Below are positions 1 through 9,777 of a stretch of 64,000 nt of DNA, piece after piece; the stretch's first letter is position 1; every line of letters begins with the position of its first letter. The notes beneath the pieces are model-generated. The model was given only the letters and a program-made list of their open reading frames with translations, was not told the DNA's origin and searched no databases. The translations under genes were made by a program, and so were the position numbers. The stretch is from Chondrosia reniformis (Eukaryota; Porifera; Demospongiae; Chondrillida; Chondrillidae): assembly GCA_947172415.1 (NCBI GenBank), contig OX359200.1, forward strand, positions 6,202,501 through 6,266,500, given 5' to 3'.

Positions 1-108
1 CCCTTTCCGAGTTTTATACATACTTTCATACCTTTTGAAACCTGGCTGTTCATAGAGTTTCAAATAGGTTTCATGCCTTCTGAAACCTGAAATTTGATCC
101 TGTGGAAG

Positions 109-657
109 GGCCTCAAGGAATAATGGGTCCCCCGGGTGAACAAGGGCCTCAAGGAGTAACAGGTCCCCCAGGCAAACACCTGGACAGCTGGGTTCTTCTC
201 AGCTGACATATGTGCATTAATTGGGGGCGTAGTCACTGCACTTCAGGAAGCAGATCTCTTTATAATGGTATAGCAGCGGCACATTGGTCATCGGATCATG
301 CCAAAAACCAACACATGTATATTTCAAAGTCACCAGCTTATCTTCAAGACGTTACTTTTCCCAAAGTAGAATATATAGTTCCTCTCAATTTTCCTCTCCT
401 CACAGGAGGACCCTGTATTGAACTGCACAGTTTGCCATGCCTCTGGGCGATCTAGTGTTTTAGTAGTACATGCATGGTATAGTTATGCATATGCATGTCC
501 CAGTGGATGGATTCGAGAATGTTATGGATTTTTGATCAATGCAGTGTTCCCAATTTGCTTGGATAGACTTGCAGAAGGTATGGATGACTTTCCCAACTTT
601 TATAGTACTGTTTTTCCTACATTTTTGTACTTCAACTGTCAGGCCTCATACGTATAG
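109..657 (+). pseudogene. 3' fragment of a collagen-like gene, possibly with a degraded NC1-like end
   Basis: Positions about 105-185 encode seven to eight Gly-X-Y triplets (GPQGIMGPPGEQGPQG and on), a short collagen triple-helix stretch. An intron-like gap follows, ending in a pyrimidine-rich acceptor near 403. The next open stretch, to a TAG at 655-657, reads LVVHAWYSYAYACPSGW and later a Cys-Leu-Asp motif. This vaguely recalls the NC1/C4 module of type IV and spongin short-chain collagens (hydrophobic strand, His, then Cys-Pro-x-Gly). A polyadenylation-like AATAAA follows near 709. I could not join the helix and terminal parts with confident splice sites, so this may be a decayed gene or the 3' end of a gene that begins outside the window. 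The collagen triplets are seen directly; the NC1 assignment is weak inference. Confidence 0.4.
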
Positions 658-1011
658 GCCATACTGTTCAGTATTTACCAAGGCAGTATTGTCATGTGCA
701 GTGTGTACAAAATAAAAAAGAGGAACTTACACGTACAGCTCATTTAATTTTGGTAGAAGTATATAATATGCCAAAAGCCAACATGCTCGTGTATTTGTAT
801 TTTAATATAAGTATTCTCAATATAATCATGATTCAATGACTATTAATGCTAATTATGCTGCATCTAACTTGCATGCACTGTGTGATGTATAATGTTTTAG
901 CAATACACGTTTACAAAAAAATAAAGTTATGATATATTGGTTATACATAAAGTGAAGAGTTGTAATATTATTTTCTTAAGTTTGGAACGGTTATAGATAA
1001 TATCGCTGACT

Positions 1012-2118
1012 TTATGCACTTTGCAAAGTTGCAGCACTTTTAATACATGCCATGAGAGCTGGTATTCCCAAAAAAAGGAGAGATACAAATTGCATCACAA
1101 AACGACCTATAAAGTAGCCTTTTTGATCAGCAATTACGCAGATCCATGGCCAATTATTGTTAGTAAATAGAAAAACGGGAAGGAAGGGAAAAGCTATACA
1201 ATAAAGAATTATTCCAAAACATTTAAATAATCTATGTTTGTTTTTTGCCTTTTCTTTGGGGTCATAGTCCTCTTTCCGTCCATTCAGTCGCTTATTGCCT
1301 ATTATTAGGATAAACAATGCTATAAACCATATAACACTAAGAATTCCAAATAGTACAAATGCATAGATCATTGGTCCAGCAGGGCACACAATTTCCGTTG
1401 TTGTTGTAGCTCCGTTCCTTGTTAGCTCGTTCAAGGTAGCATTGTAAAATTGCCTTATTATTACAGAAAAAGCAATGTAACTGAACAATCCTTGAATTAC
1501 TTTCCACCAAAAAATGTTATCTTTATCCTTATAACCTTTACAATTACAAGGTTTTGTCGAAATACATGCAACACACAATTTACACTTTTGTTTGTCATCA
1601 GAATTAGAACTATTAGAACTGTAAAAATTAGAAGTTGATACTACAATAGGTAAAAATTGTGCTAAAAGGGAGGATAATAGGGCAGTAGCATTTAAATAGC
1701 TTCTGAATTCTTCACCATTTGTCCCGCTACTGAACACCACTCTATCAATCTTATTTCCCCACAGTAATTCAACATTATCTCCAGCAAGAAATAGCCCACC
1801 AGCCAAATAGCTTAAGAATCTTCTAACAAGTCCAAGTAAAACAGATTTTCCCTCACAACTGTCAATATAGATGAATACTACAATAATGGGTATACCTGCT
1901 ACTAAATAGATTACCAGAAAAACCCAGTATACAGCAATGCTTCCATCCAAACTTCCTCCGATATCTTTCAATCCAGTTCCAATTAAGGTCATTATAACGT
2001 CAAAAGATATAACTATCCATAGAATAACTGTATCCTGCAGCTTCAAGGTCTTCTGTACATTTTTCTTTATGTCAGTAGACTTGTCAATTTCTTCTTGAGC
2101 CTTTTCTAGATTTCTCAT
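1012..2118 (-). CDS. orphan multi-pass membrane protein, single exon
   Basis: This intact single-exon frame encodes 368 residues. A charged N-terminus (about 28 residues, rich in Glu, Lys and Asp) is followed by hydrophobic segments near residues 30-50, 62-85, 100-115, 145-160, 210-225, 250-275, 305-325 and 340-360, so six to eight membrane passes are likely. A hydrophilic segment near residues 170-195 is rich in Ser and Asn and then in Cys (CKLCVACISTKPCNCKGYK), with a second Cys-Pro motif near 243. I do not recognise the family and propose no function. The start ATG at 2116-2118 is the first in frame after an AT-rich region. An 80-bp piece of its 5' coding end is copied at 2591-2670. No neighbour suggests a role. 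Confidence 0.75.
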   Translation of the reverse strand: MRNLEKAQEEIDKSTDIKKNVQKTLKLQDTVILWIVISFDVIMTLIGTGLKDIGGSLDGSIAVYWVFLVIYLVAGIPIIVVFIYIDSCEGKSVLLGLVRRFLSYLAGGLFLAGDNVELLWGNKIDRVVFSSGTNGEEFRSYLNATALLSSLLAQFLPIVVSTSNFYSSNSSNSDDKQKCKLCVACISTKPCNCKGYKDKDNIFWWKVIQGLFSYIAFSVIIRQFYNATLNELTRNGATTTTEIVCPAGPMIYAFVLFGILSVIWFIALFILIIGNKRLNGRKEDYDPKEKAKNKHRLFKCFGIILYCIAFPFLPVFLFTNNNWPWICVIADQKGYFIGRFVMQFVSLLFLGIPALMACIKSAATLQSA

Positions 2119-2516
2119 TTCTTAGTACAATGTTAAACACCGGCTTACCGATCACTATTACGTACCAACCTCTCTGACTATTTATATCAATTTTTTCTGT
2201 TTACATTGTTTTCATTTGCCGGTTATGTTGTACTGCTACATGATACGGAAAGATATATATATATAATATAACACGAGTTCATACGCAACTATTGTAACAC
2301 TTAATTTATACATCAATACATCGTTTTTGCAAATGGCGGCGTTCAGGAAGCTTTAGTTAACGAAGCTTTTCCATCGTTATTTATAAAGTTCAGGACACTT
2401 AAGCGTCCTCAATCGTTAGGATTAAGAATATATATTAAAGCCCAACGATGCGGCCAAGTAGTTCGAGTTAATTCGGGGGGCGGCAGCCCCACGAGTTCGA
2501 AATACTTGTTTTCAGT
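2119..2516. other. intergenic stretch, no gene seen
   Basis: This lies upstream of the orphan membrane-protein gene. It is AT-rich with short TA runs and a small GC-rich patch near 2476-2492. I see no coding exon or RNA gene; the promoter of the gene that starts at 2118 is presumably here. Confidence 0.5.
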
Positions 2517-2590
2517 TGATATAAATATATATGTTACAACCCGTTTCGTAACTTCTGACCGGTTTCGAAACGGGTCGTAACATATATATC
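2517..2590. repeat. inverted repeat with about 25-bp arms
   Basis: The left arm near 2528-2549 (TATGTTACAACCCGTTTCG) and the right arm near 2566-2590 (CGAAACGGGTCGTAACATA) are near-perfect reverse complements around a spacer of about 17 bp. The arms start and end in TA-rich DNA. It directly abuts the 80-bp duplicated piece of the neighbouring gene, so it may be a small insertion or the scar of a rearrangement. Confidence 0.7.
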
Positions 2591-2670
2591 AATTAAGGTC
2601 ATTAAAACGTCAAAAGATATAACTATCCATAGAATAACTTTATCCTGCAGCTTCAAGGTCTTCTGTACAT
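2591..2670 (-). pseudogene. 80-bp duplicated piece of the orphan membrane-protein gene
   Basis: This is almost identical (two differences seen) to 1981-2060, inside the first 140 bp of the coding sequence of the membrane-protein gene that ends at 2118. It is in the same orientation and about 610 bp away. It lies between the inverted repeat and the LINE remnant, and nothing else of the gene is copied. Confidence 0.85.
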
Positions 2671-2709
2671 CCCCACATGTTCTCTCCTCTCACACTCACA
2701 CTCCTCACA

Positions 2710-3085
2710 TGTTCTCTCCTCTCTCTCTCGAGAGGAGAGAACATATGGGGAGTGTGATTTGGGGAAGGTAGAAGATGTGCAACATTGGCTGCTGGAGTGC
2801 GAGAGATGGAAGGATTAACGAGTGGACCTTTTTCAGTCATTGTCACGGGTAGCACTGGGGTTTGATTTGATGACTGATAATGATAAACTATTTACCATTC
2901 TAGATCAAGGATGCAAGCATCACTCAATCCTTAAGATTATTTGGAAGATGTGGACTGCTCGATTTAGTTGAATGATGACTTAATGCTTTAATGTTGAACT
3001 GATCTATTTGTCATGATGTATTGGTGTGTGCCTCATAGGACAGTTTGTCCTAGTGCTATGCATGTGGCACATTAAATAAAATCAA
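2710..3085 (+). mobile_element. decayed 3' end of a non-LTR retrotransposon (LINE)
   Basis: In one frame from about 2741 to 2971 the translation reads YGECDLGKVEDVQHWLLEC and continues to KMWTARFS before a TGA. Cys, then Glu-Asp-Val-x-His, then Leu-Leu-x-Cys is the zinc-knuckle end of LINE reverse-transcriptase proteins. A single TAA interrupts the frame after ERWKD (about 2816-2818), but the same frame stays open for 50 further codons. An A-rich 3' tail with AATAAA follows near 3074. At the 5' edge an inverted repeat (about 2707-2746) marks truncation. Only the last 80 codons survive, so the element is dead. Confidence 0.7.
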
Positions 3086-3089
3086 TAAT

Positions 3090-3684
3090 ATAATATAGGT
3101 GATAATGAATTATATATAGAATAATACCTGTGTAAACGTATGTATATATATAGAACTAAACTTTTTAAAGCCACTTGGGAGTTAAATTGCATAAGGTGTG
3201 GCTATATGAGGATAATATAAATTATTTACGAGTTCTTATAAGAATCATGCTAGGGCTTTTGGTACAAATCAGCTCTTTGCATTCATGGTATTTATATGTA
3301 AGAAGACACTCCCAAAATTCCTAAGGAATTATAAACTGACTGGTCATATGCTTTATATAGATGTCTGCGGATTATGCTAACACTCTGAAGTAGGGATAAT
3401 GCACATGCCTATATATCTATATAGCTAAACATAAAAGTGATCAATGCTTAAATATATGACACCTCTGAATGGTTAGCCTTACCATGTGATCCCTGTCTTG
3501 TCAATTCATTACTTTTCTAGATGTGCTGCAAGCCACTGCCATCCCCTTGCAATTGGCCATGCATCCTTACTTCTTACTTCATTTTAAATGACTTATTCTA
3601 TTTCCCATTTTTTCTCATGTACATTACTTGTTTCAGTTTGTTTTGAAAGTTACTTCAGTATACAATGTATCTCTGTCTATATAC
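3090..3684. other. AT-rich intergenic stretch
   Basis: This lies between the LINE remnant and the stop codon of the SANBR-like gene. No coding exon or RNA gene was recognised. The 3' untranslated region of the SANBR-like gene should start at 3684 and run leftward. Confidence 0.5.
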
Positions 3685-6600
3685 TTATAGTATAACTGTC
3701 TCCTTGTTTGCTAATTCCTTTAACTTCTGTTGAATTTCCTTCAATCTGTACAAGTCGTGTTCTCTCTGCACATCTTGGTTCAACCTTTCACTCTGTCCTG
3801 TGCTCCAGAGTACTGGATTAGGACCAGACAGGACGGACTACATAAGAGGAATGCAAATGACTCATATTATACAGTATTTATACATGCGTACAGTGGAACA
3901 TTCGAACCCATATCCAGCACCTACAAGAATTACAAGTATATACTGTTTGTAATAGAATAAGGATTCCTTCTAACTGCGTCGAACTTATCTTTGGGATGGT
4001 ACATCCTTCGACTTTTTGAGCGTTTAAAAATGCAGTTTGGTTTTGTTTCTTGGTCAAACACATTTCAACCCTGGGAATCTTCTTCAGTGACTCCAAACTG
4101 CGTTTTTAAACACTCAAAAAGTCGAAGGATGTACCATCCCAAAGATATATACTGTTTGTAATACTGTATATTGAGAACCCAATGTGAGGATATATAATAG
4201 ATTGTAATATCCCAAATTACAGGTGTAATTGTGGGTAAAAGAATGTGAAAGCCTACTCATATATGTACATATACACTTTAGATGGAATACTAACTGTAAG
4301 ATCAAGTTGAACTTGCTACATCCAAAGACCTTACACTTACTGTTAATTCTTTGCCTCCTTGTGGTACACCGATTAGCTGATTTAGAAGACTTCTCCTGTA
4401 ATCTGATTGGTCATCTGCTAGCCAGTCATTTGGTGTACATATGATGTCATCAAGTTGAATTAAAACATCTACCACAACATCTAGTTCACCAAGATGAGAA
4501 GATATGACGTGAGTACCAATAGTGCATCCGTCCTATAATCAAATAGTTGATCAGAATGCAATTTAATTCTAGTATGTACATATACAAATATTTAATGCAA
4601 AAAGAATATTAATAGATACAGTATATAGAAGCACAGAAAAGAGCAATTATAATTGTAATTATTAAAAGTACAGTTAATTCTACTGAAGACATTTCCATAC
4701 ACACTTCCTATAAGCTCCAACAATATAATACAGCTACATATACGTATATACCTGTTTCTGTGGGTATAATGTAAAACCAGCAACTTTCTTATTGCAACAT
4801 GTGTGCACACGCCCACCAGCCACACCTATTTGGGGAGTGGCAGCTATGGGATGATGGGCACACTGGTGATAGTCCCTGCACTGGAAGACACTCCCACACC
4901 TCTGACAGGTCAGATGGTTGATAACTCCCCACAGCCTGAAGAAGACAACGCAATACAGTAGGCATGGGATACAAGTTGGGTGCTTCATATGTGCAACAGT
5001 AGAACCTGCCTAATCCAGTCAGGAGGTTTAATTTTTTTAGACAGGTGGTTTGAATATTATCAAGAATTGAAAGTACATAAAATATAGTAATGCATTTTGA
5101 ACTCAATTAAAGTAGTCACTTTAAACTACTGACCATCCTAGAGAGGTTTAGGACAGTACAATTTTAATGCTCACTTTTTAGATGTATCCCTAAAATAGTA
5201 CAGTGGAGCCTGTACTAATAAAAAAATCTTATTCTTAAAATTAATTGAATGAAAGAGACATTAAACACACGGAAAACTTAGTAACTTTTTTGGACATTTT
5301 GTGTGTAAACATACATATTTGAATACAGTATTAATTAAGTTTGAAAGAGACTTACATCCAGTAGATGTCTCGGGTTGACTGCCCTAACTTGATGCACTGG
5401 ATAATGTAACTGTTAAGCTCCCAATAGATATCTCTTTCATGAGTATAGAGTAGTTCCCCTCTATTAGTCATACTCACTCTGTAGTGTATACAAGGCAATT
5501 ATGCCTATAGTACATAGTTATCAATATATAGCTATACTTACAATATAGATCGTCCTACCCAGATAGACCATCCTACCCAGATAGACCATCCTACCCAGAT
5601 AGATCGTCCTACCCAGATAGACCATCCTACCCAGATAGACCATCCTACCCAGATAGACCATCCTACCCAGATAGACCATTCTACCCAGATAGATCGTCCT
5701 ACCCAGATAGACCATCCTACCCAGATAGACCATCCTACCCAGATAGACCATCCTACCCAGATAGACCATCCTACCCAGATAGACCATTCTACCCAGATAG
5801 ATCGTCCTACCCAGATAGACCATCCTACCCAGATAGACCATCGATCCTACCCAGATAGACCATCCTACCCAGATAGATCGTCCTACCCAGATAGACCATC
5901 CTACCCAGATAGACCATCGATCCTACCCAGATAGACCATCCTATCCTTATAGACATGTAGACATGTAATGATTGACATACGACCTTGATTGAATACATGG
6001 AAAAATGGCCGCCTGTTCTGTGGTCAGTAGTTTCTTGCAATGTAAGCATCTATATGAACACAAAGATCAGATGATTTGCCTGCAAATTAACTTGTGGCAG
6101 GGAGAACCTACTTGAAGAGGCTTGCTGCCTTATATGGACAATAAGCAGAGACTACATCTAGATCCGTCAGCTCCAATAACTTTTTTAAGAATAGTTTACT
6201 AAATAAATGCAATAATTATAATTACATATGTACATATAGGAATACTTCACTATTTTCTCACATGCTACATACTACTTTAGAATTACTCTTAAACCTACTT
6301 TTTAAATCTGTCTCTCCGATCTTTCACTTTCTCCAGTTCCAATGGTGTAAAACAATTAGCTAATTGAACCACCAGACCATCCCTTAGACAGCTCATGTTG
6401 CATCTGGTGGCTAGCAATTCTGTGAGGTTGTCATGGAGATAGTCAAGACACTCCTTTACCAGTTTCTTTATCCTTAGGAAATCGGACGATATAAGAATGG
6501 GCACCACATTGCCAACACCTAATCAAAAGGAAGGAGAGAAGAAGACTAGAGGACGTGACCCAAAGGTTGCTAGAGAAGGTTTGAAAGTGTGGAAACGTTA

Positions 6601-8427
6601 TGTAACTTTACACAGTGACGAGATATGAGAATGTTGGAAAAGTTGTATGGATGTGATTGAGGGTGTGGTCAGTATTGTGGGCGTGGCTGAGGGTGTAGCA
6701 TAGGGGTGTGGCTGAGGGTGTGGTCAGTATTGTGGGTGTGGCTGAGGGTGTGGCATAGGGGTGTGACTGAGGGTTTGGCATAGGGGTGTGACTGAGGGTG
6801 TGGCATAGGGGTGTGACTGAGGGTGTGGCATAGAGGTGTGACTGAGGGTGTGGCATAGAGGTGTGACTGAGGGTGTGGCATAGGGGTGTGGCTGAGGGTG
6901 TGGCATAGAGGTGTGACTGAGGGTGTGGCATAGAGGTGTGACTGAGGGTGTGGCATAGGGGTGTGGCTGAGGGTGTGGCATAGGGGTGTGACTGAGGGTT
7001 TGGCATAGGGGTGTGACTGAGGGTGTGGCATAGAGGTGTGACTGAGGGTGTGGCATAGAGGTGTGACTGAGGGTGTGGCATAGGGGTGTGGCTGAGGGTA
7101 TGGCATAGAGGTGTGACTGAGGGTGTGGCATAGGGGTGTGGCTGAGGGTGTGGCATAGGGGTGTGACTGAGGGTGTGGCATAGGGGTGTGACTGAGGGTG
7201 TATCAATGAGATAGGCTTGGACTGAGGGCTACACAATGGATCACATAGGGAAGAGGCAAGAATTGTACATACTCATAATTGGTTTGTGTTGTGGTGTGTC
7301 CATCTTCACGCCAAAGGGGTCTTCGTACAGTCCAACTTTAACATACTCCATCAACCAAGTGAAGATGGTTATATCACAGTGAACAGATATATCCATCTCG
7401 CTCCATCCTTCTCCAGTGCCCTGAGATTGTTGGCTTATGTAGTCTGTAAAGTACTGCATGCTACTCATCAGAATATCAGGGGGACAAAGAAAATCCTTCT
7501 GAACTAAAGAAGAGAATTAAAAGTTCACTCGGTGGCCCATCCATCCATCCACCTGTCATCTACCATTCTTTCCATCATCACACACATGAATAGTGATTGT
7601 AGGTGTGGCCTTATCAGATGGGGGTGTGGCCTTATCAGATGGGGGCGTGTAATCCACACATTTAGCCATTGTGACAGCCGGACAAGACGGAGATCTGCCA
7701 AGAATGGGTTACAACCAAATAAACTCATAAAATTAACAAAAGACTGGAAGCAGGAATGTAAAGTAAAACAACACAATAAAAAGGGATCAGTTTCCAGTAC
7801 AACTGACTTGAAAGATCCCAAGCTAGATTGGTGGGAGAGAGGTCTCTCCAATGCCAAAGGAGGTTGTGCTCCTCCAGATTCCTTTTCCTCGCGAGAGCCA
7901 GTCTGTTCAGGTCCACTTGTCTGTACCATGGAGCTAGTGCTCTGTGTCTGCAGAATCTTGGAAGGCACTATCTTACGAGGCTGTGAGGAAATGGGACGAC
8001 CCATAGCCTCCAGCTGCTTGCTTCCTAGCTCATCCAGCCCAGCCTGCTCCCACAGCTCCTGCCATCTTACCATAACCTAGCAGATATATGGGCAAAATAA
8101 TCAGCACCCCCGCAAATGGACTCCTCATTTTAATGATAATATACTGTCCTAGTGAACCCAATTAATCTCAACCTTTGTACAACTATACGCGTACACTAAC
8201 TCAAATGGAAAGAGACGTGAAATGAGTACTATTTAGTTGATGGTAGGGGCAAGCAAGGCAGGGAAGAAGGATGAAGGGCTTACTTGTTGCGGCGTCAATC
8301 CAGGCAGCAGTCTTGCAATGCCGCTCCACAGTTGAGTTCCAACTGTAGGACGAGGATTTTGCTGCATAAGTCGCCTTAAGATGTGGTCTAACGCCACCTG
8401 GCGCGATACATTGCTACGCCCCGCCAT
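3685..8427 (-). CDS. SANBR: SANBR/KIAA1841-like protein (SANT-like and BTB domains), 10 exons
   Basis: Exons in transcript order, minus strand: 8427-8284, 8076-~7801, ~7498-7273, 6518-6299, 6198-6112, 6049-5984, 5409-5356, 4935-4752, 4532-4341, 3837-3685. Phases agree throughout and give about 533 residues (human protein about 718). The N-terminus (GTQLWSGIARLLPGLTPQQ then VMVRWQELWE) is the SANT-like segment. Exon 3 (DFLCPPDILMSSMQYFTDYI, then WSEMDISVHCD) and exon 4 (VVPILISSDFL) form the BTB fold. A Cys/His block follows (LTCQRCGSVFQCRDYHQC, later HTCCNKK). The last exon (NQDVQREHDLYRLKEI) matches the conserved C-terminus. In mammals SANBR is reported to repress class-switch recombination with corepressors. 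A sponge has no antibody genes, so an ancestral chromatin role is inferred. The donor of exon 2 is uncertain; an upstream in-frame ATG exists at 8466. Confidence 0.85.
3961..4146. mobile_element. MITE-like element with 40-bp terminal inverted repeats
   Basis: The arms 3987-4027 and 4107-4146 are near-perfect reverse complements (ATCTTTGGGATGGTACATCC at one end, its complement at the other). The centre holds TTCAACCCTGGGAATCTTCT, and the flank starts GGATTCCTTCTAACTGCGTC. Related sequences occur at 8823-8912, 17063-17160, 23970-24060, 53923-54095 and 62776-62970. It has no coding capacity and sits in the last intron of the SANBR-like gene. Confidence 0.75.
5547..5944. repeat. 18-bp minisatellite in a SANBR intron
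   Basis: About 22 copies of an 18-bp unit (AGACCATCCTACCCAGAT, with variants having GATCG or TTCT). Because 18 is a multiple of three, one minus-strand frame reads MVYLGR repeats for over 100 residues, but this is intronic and not a gene. Confidence 0.95.
6657..7203. repeat. 25-bp minisatellite in a SANBR intron
   Basis: About 22 copies of a 25-bp unit containing TGTGACTGAGGGTGTGGCAT, with variants GGCTGAGG and TAGAGG interleaved. All three minus-strand frames stay open because the unit has no stop in any frame. It lies between exons 3 and 4 of the SANBR-like gene. Confidence 0.95.
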
Positions 8428-8601
8428 CCTATAATACAGCAATGTAGTCTCTTTGCGTTCCTTCAACCATAGACCATCTAAATTACGTAGTTTTAGCAGT
8501 CAACCGCCCACAAAGAGAGTTATCGCTTGCGAAATTCCTTCAGTTTAGATATCGATAATTATTCTGAAAGCAAATGCACAAAAAGCAGATTACAAGTTCA
8601 T

Positions 8602-9603
8602 TTAGGAATTGCTATTGGGTCCTTTCTTCTTTCCAAAGCCGACGACAACATTAACAAATCTTCTGTTGTACTGCATTCGTCTCTTGGCTCTGCCAGTCTT
8701 TGACTTCTTCTTCTCCTGGGGCTCAACCTAGGCAGGCACATAGAAAACCAACATTGTGTTATCATCATAATCATTTGACTCTGGAGATCTATTGAATGGC
8801 TACATTTCTTATTTAGATGATTGGGATTTCTTTAAACTGCGTCAAACTTATCTATCAAGAACAAACTGCATCTCTAGATGCTCAAGACTGAAGATAAACC
8901 ATCTCAATATATTCTTAAAAATACCCTATTTTTAAATATTGTAATCAAACTGCAAACCAACTAATAACAATTTGATTAGTGTATTTCTTCAAGTCTAACA
9001 GTTTCTATCCATGACACTTGGGAATGGAGAAGGCTTCTACTAGTTGTACACATATTAATGGTTTGGACATTGACAAGTTGACATTGAGTTAGGGGAGGGA
9101 ATTGGGAAGAGTGTTCAGTGAAAAGCTTGAAAAACACTGGCGATGACTCATGTACGTCGTAATGCCATACAAGTCAACTGTAGTTGAAAGAGGTAACAGC
9201 ACTAAACTCACCTTGGGTGTCTGACCTCTGACCTTTCCAGCACGAGCCAGAGATCCGTGAGCCTTGCCTAAAGGAGGACAGAACGAGTGAACTAGCTATT
9301 ACAGCACAACAAGCAATACTGACCTCCTACTACTCTGACTGTCACTGTGAGGGTAGATTCCTCAGGAATACACGAAGCTACGAACAAGCTATCGTCCAAT
9401 GGAGCGCCTCCATATAACAGGACCTGGTTCTCCGATGGAATACCTTCGACCTAAAATCGTATAAAACGTAATTTTCAATATTCCTCGTTCTTTTAGTTGC
9501 TACCTCAAGTTACCTCTGAAATCACGCCCTTAAGGTCCTTTGTTGTAGTATCATCGTTGACTGTAACAGCGTGAAGGTTCTGGGACCTCAGAAAGAGCTG
9601 CAT
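8602..9603 (-). CDS. FAU: FAU: ubiquitin-like FUBI fused to ribosomal protein eS30
   Basis: Four coding exons, 9603-9514, 9450-9324, 9267-9212 and 8727-8602, give 132 residues. The first 73 or so are a divergent ubiquitin-like domain ([33 protein letters not shown]) ending in Gly-Gly. The FUBI protease is known to cut there to free eS30, a small-subunit protein near the decoding centre. eS30 then starts [19 protein letters not shown] and ends [20 protein letters not shown], almost identical to animal eS30. The order fits all animal FAU genes. A pyrimidine-rich start (CTCTTCTTTAG) just upstream on the minus strand resembles a 5' TOP leader of translation genes, and may itself hold a splice acceptor. 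Divergent neighbour: TMEM208. Confidence 0.97.
8823..8912. mobile_element. fragment of the MITE-like family
   Basis: TTTAAACTGCGTCAAACTTA matches the end of the element at 3961. A partial central part follows (CATCTCTAGATGCTCAAGAC). It lies in the last intron of FAU. Confidence 0.5.
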
Positions 9604-9777
9604 CCTTGTTATCTTTCTCAAAGGAGGACTAAAGAAGAGATATTTATCGCACTCTATTTCACCCACGTGGTGCAATGGATGACGTATTTTTTCGTATTTT
9701 GATTGGCTGAGCGAAGTGCTCGACTAAATTTAGTTTCGAAGTCGGTCTATTCCGGGAATACCCTAATCGACAAAAAA
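9604..9777. promoter_or_regulatory. shared divergent promoter FAU / TMEM208
   Basis: Only 174 bp separate the two start codons. The region contains an E-box CACGTG at 9664-9669 and an inverted CCAAT box (GATTGGCTGA, 9701-9710). A TATA-like GATAAATATC followed by the pyrimidine tract CTCTTCTTT faces FAU. The CCAAT box and E-box lie centrally and could serve both genes. Confidence 0.6.

Noticed and set aside
3730..3960. 76-codon plus-strand frame
   Set aside because: It is the reverse strand of the last SANBR exon.
5521..6049. Open frames of MVYLGR repeats on the minus strand
   Set aside because: They come from the 18-bp intronic minisatellite; 18 is a multiple of three and the unit lacks a stop.
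5547..7203. Possible CRISPR-like array
   Set aside because: Units are directly adjacent with no unique spacers, in an animal intron. These are minisatellites.
6608..7236. Three overlapping minus-strand frames rich in His, Pro and Thr
   Set aside because: They are readings of the 25-bp intronic minisatellite in all three frames, between SANBR exons 3 and 4.
7532..8080. 182-codon plus-strand frame
   Set aside because: It is antisense to SANBR exon 2 and its intron. The minus strand has splice sites and family similarity; the plus strand has neither.
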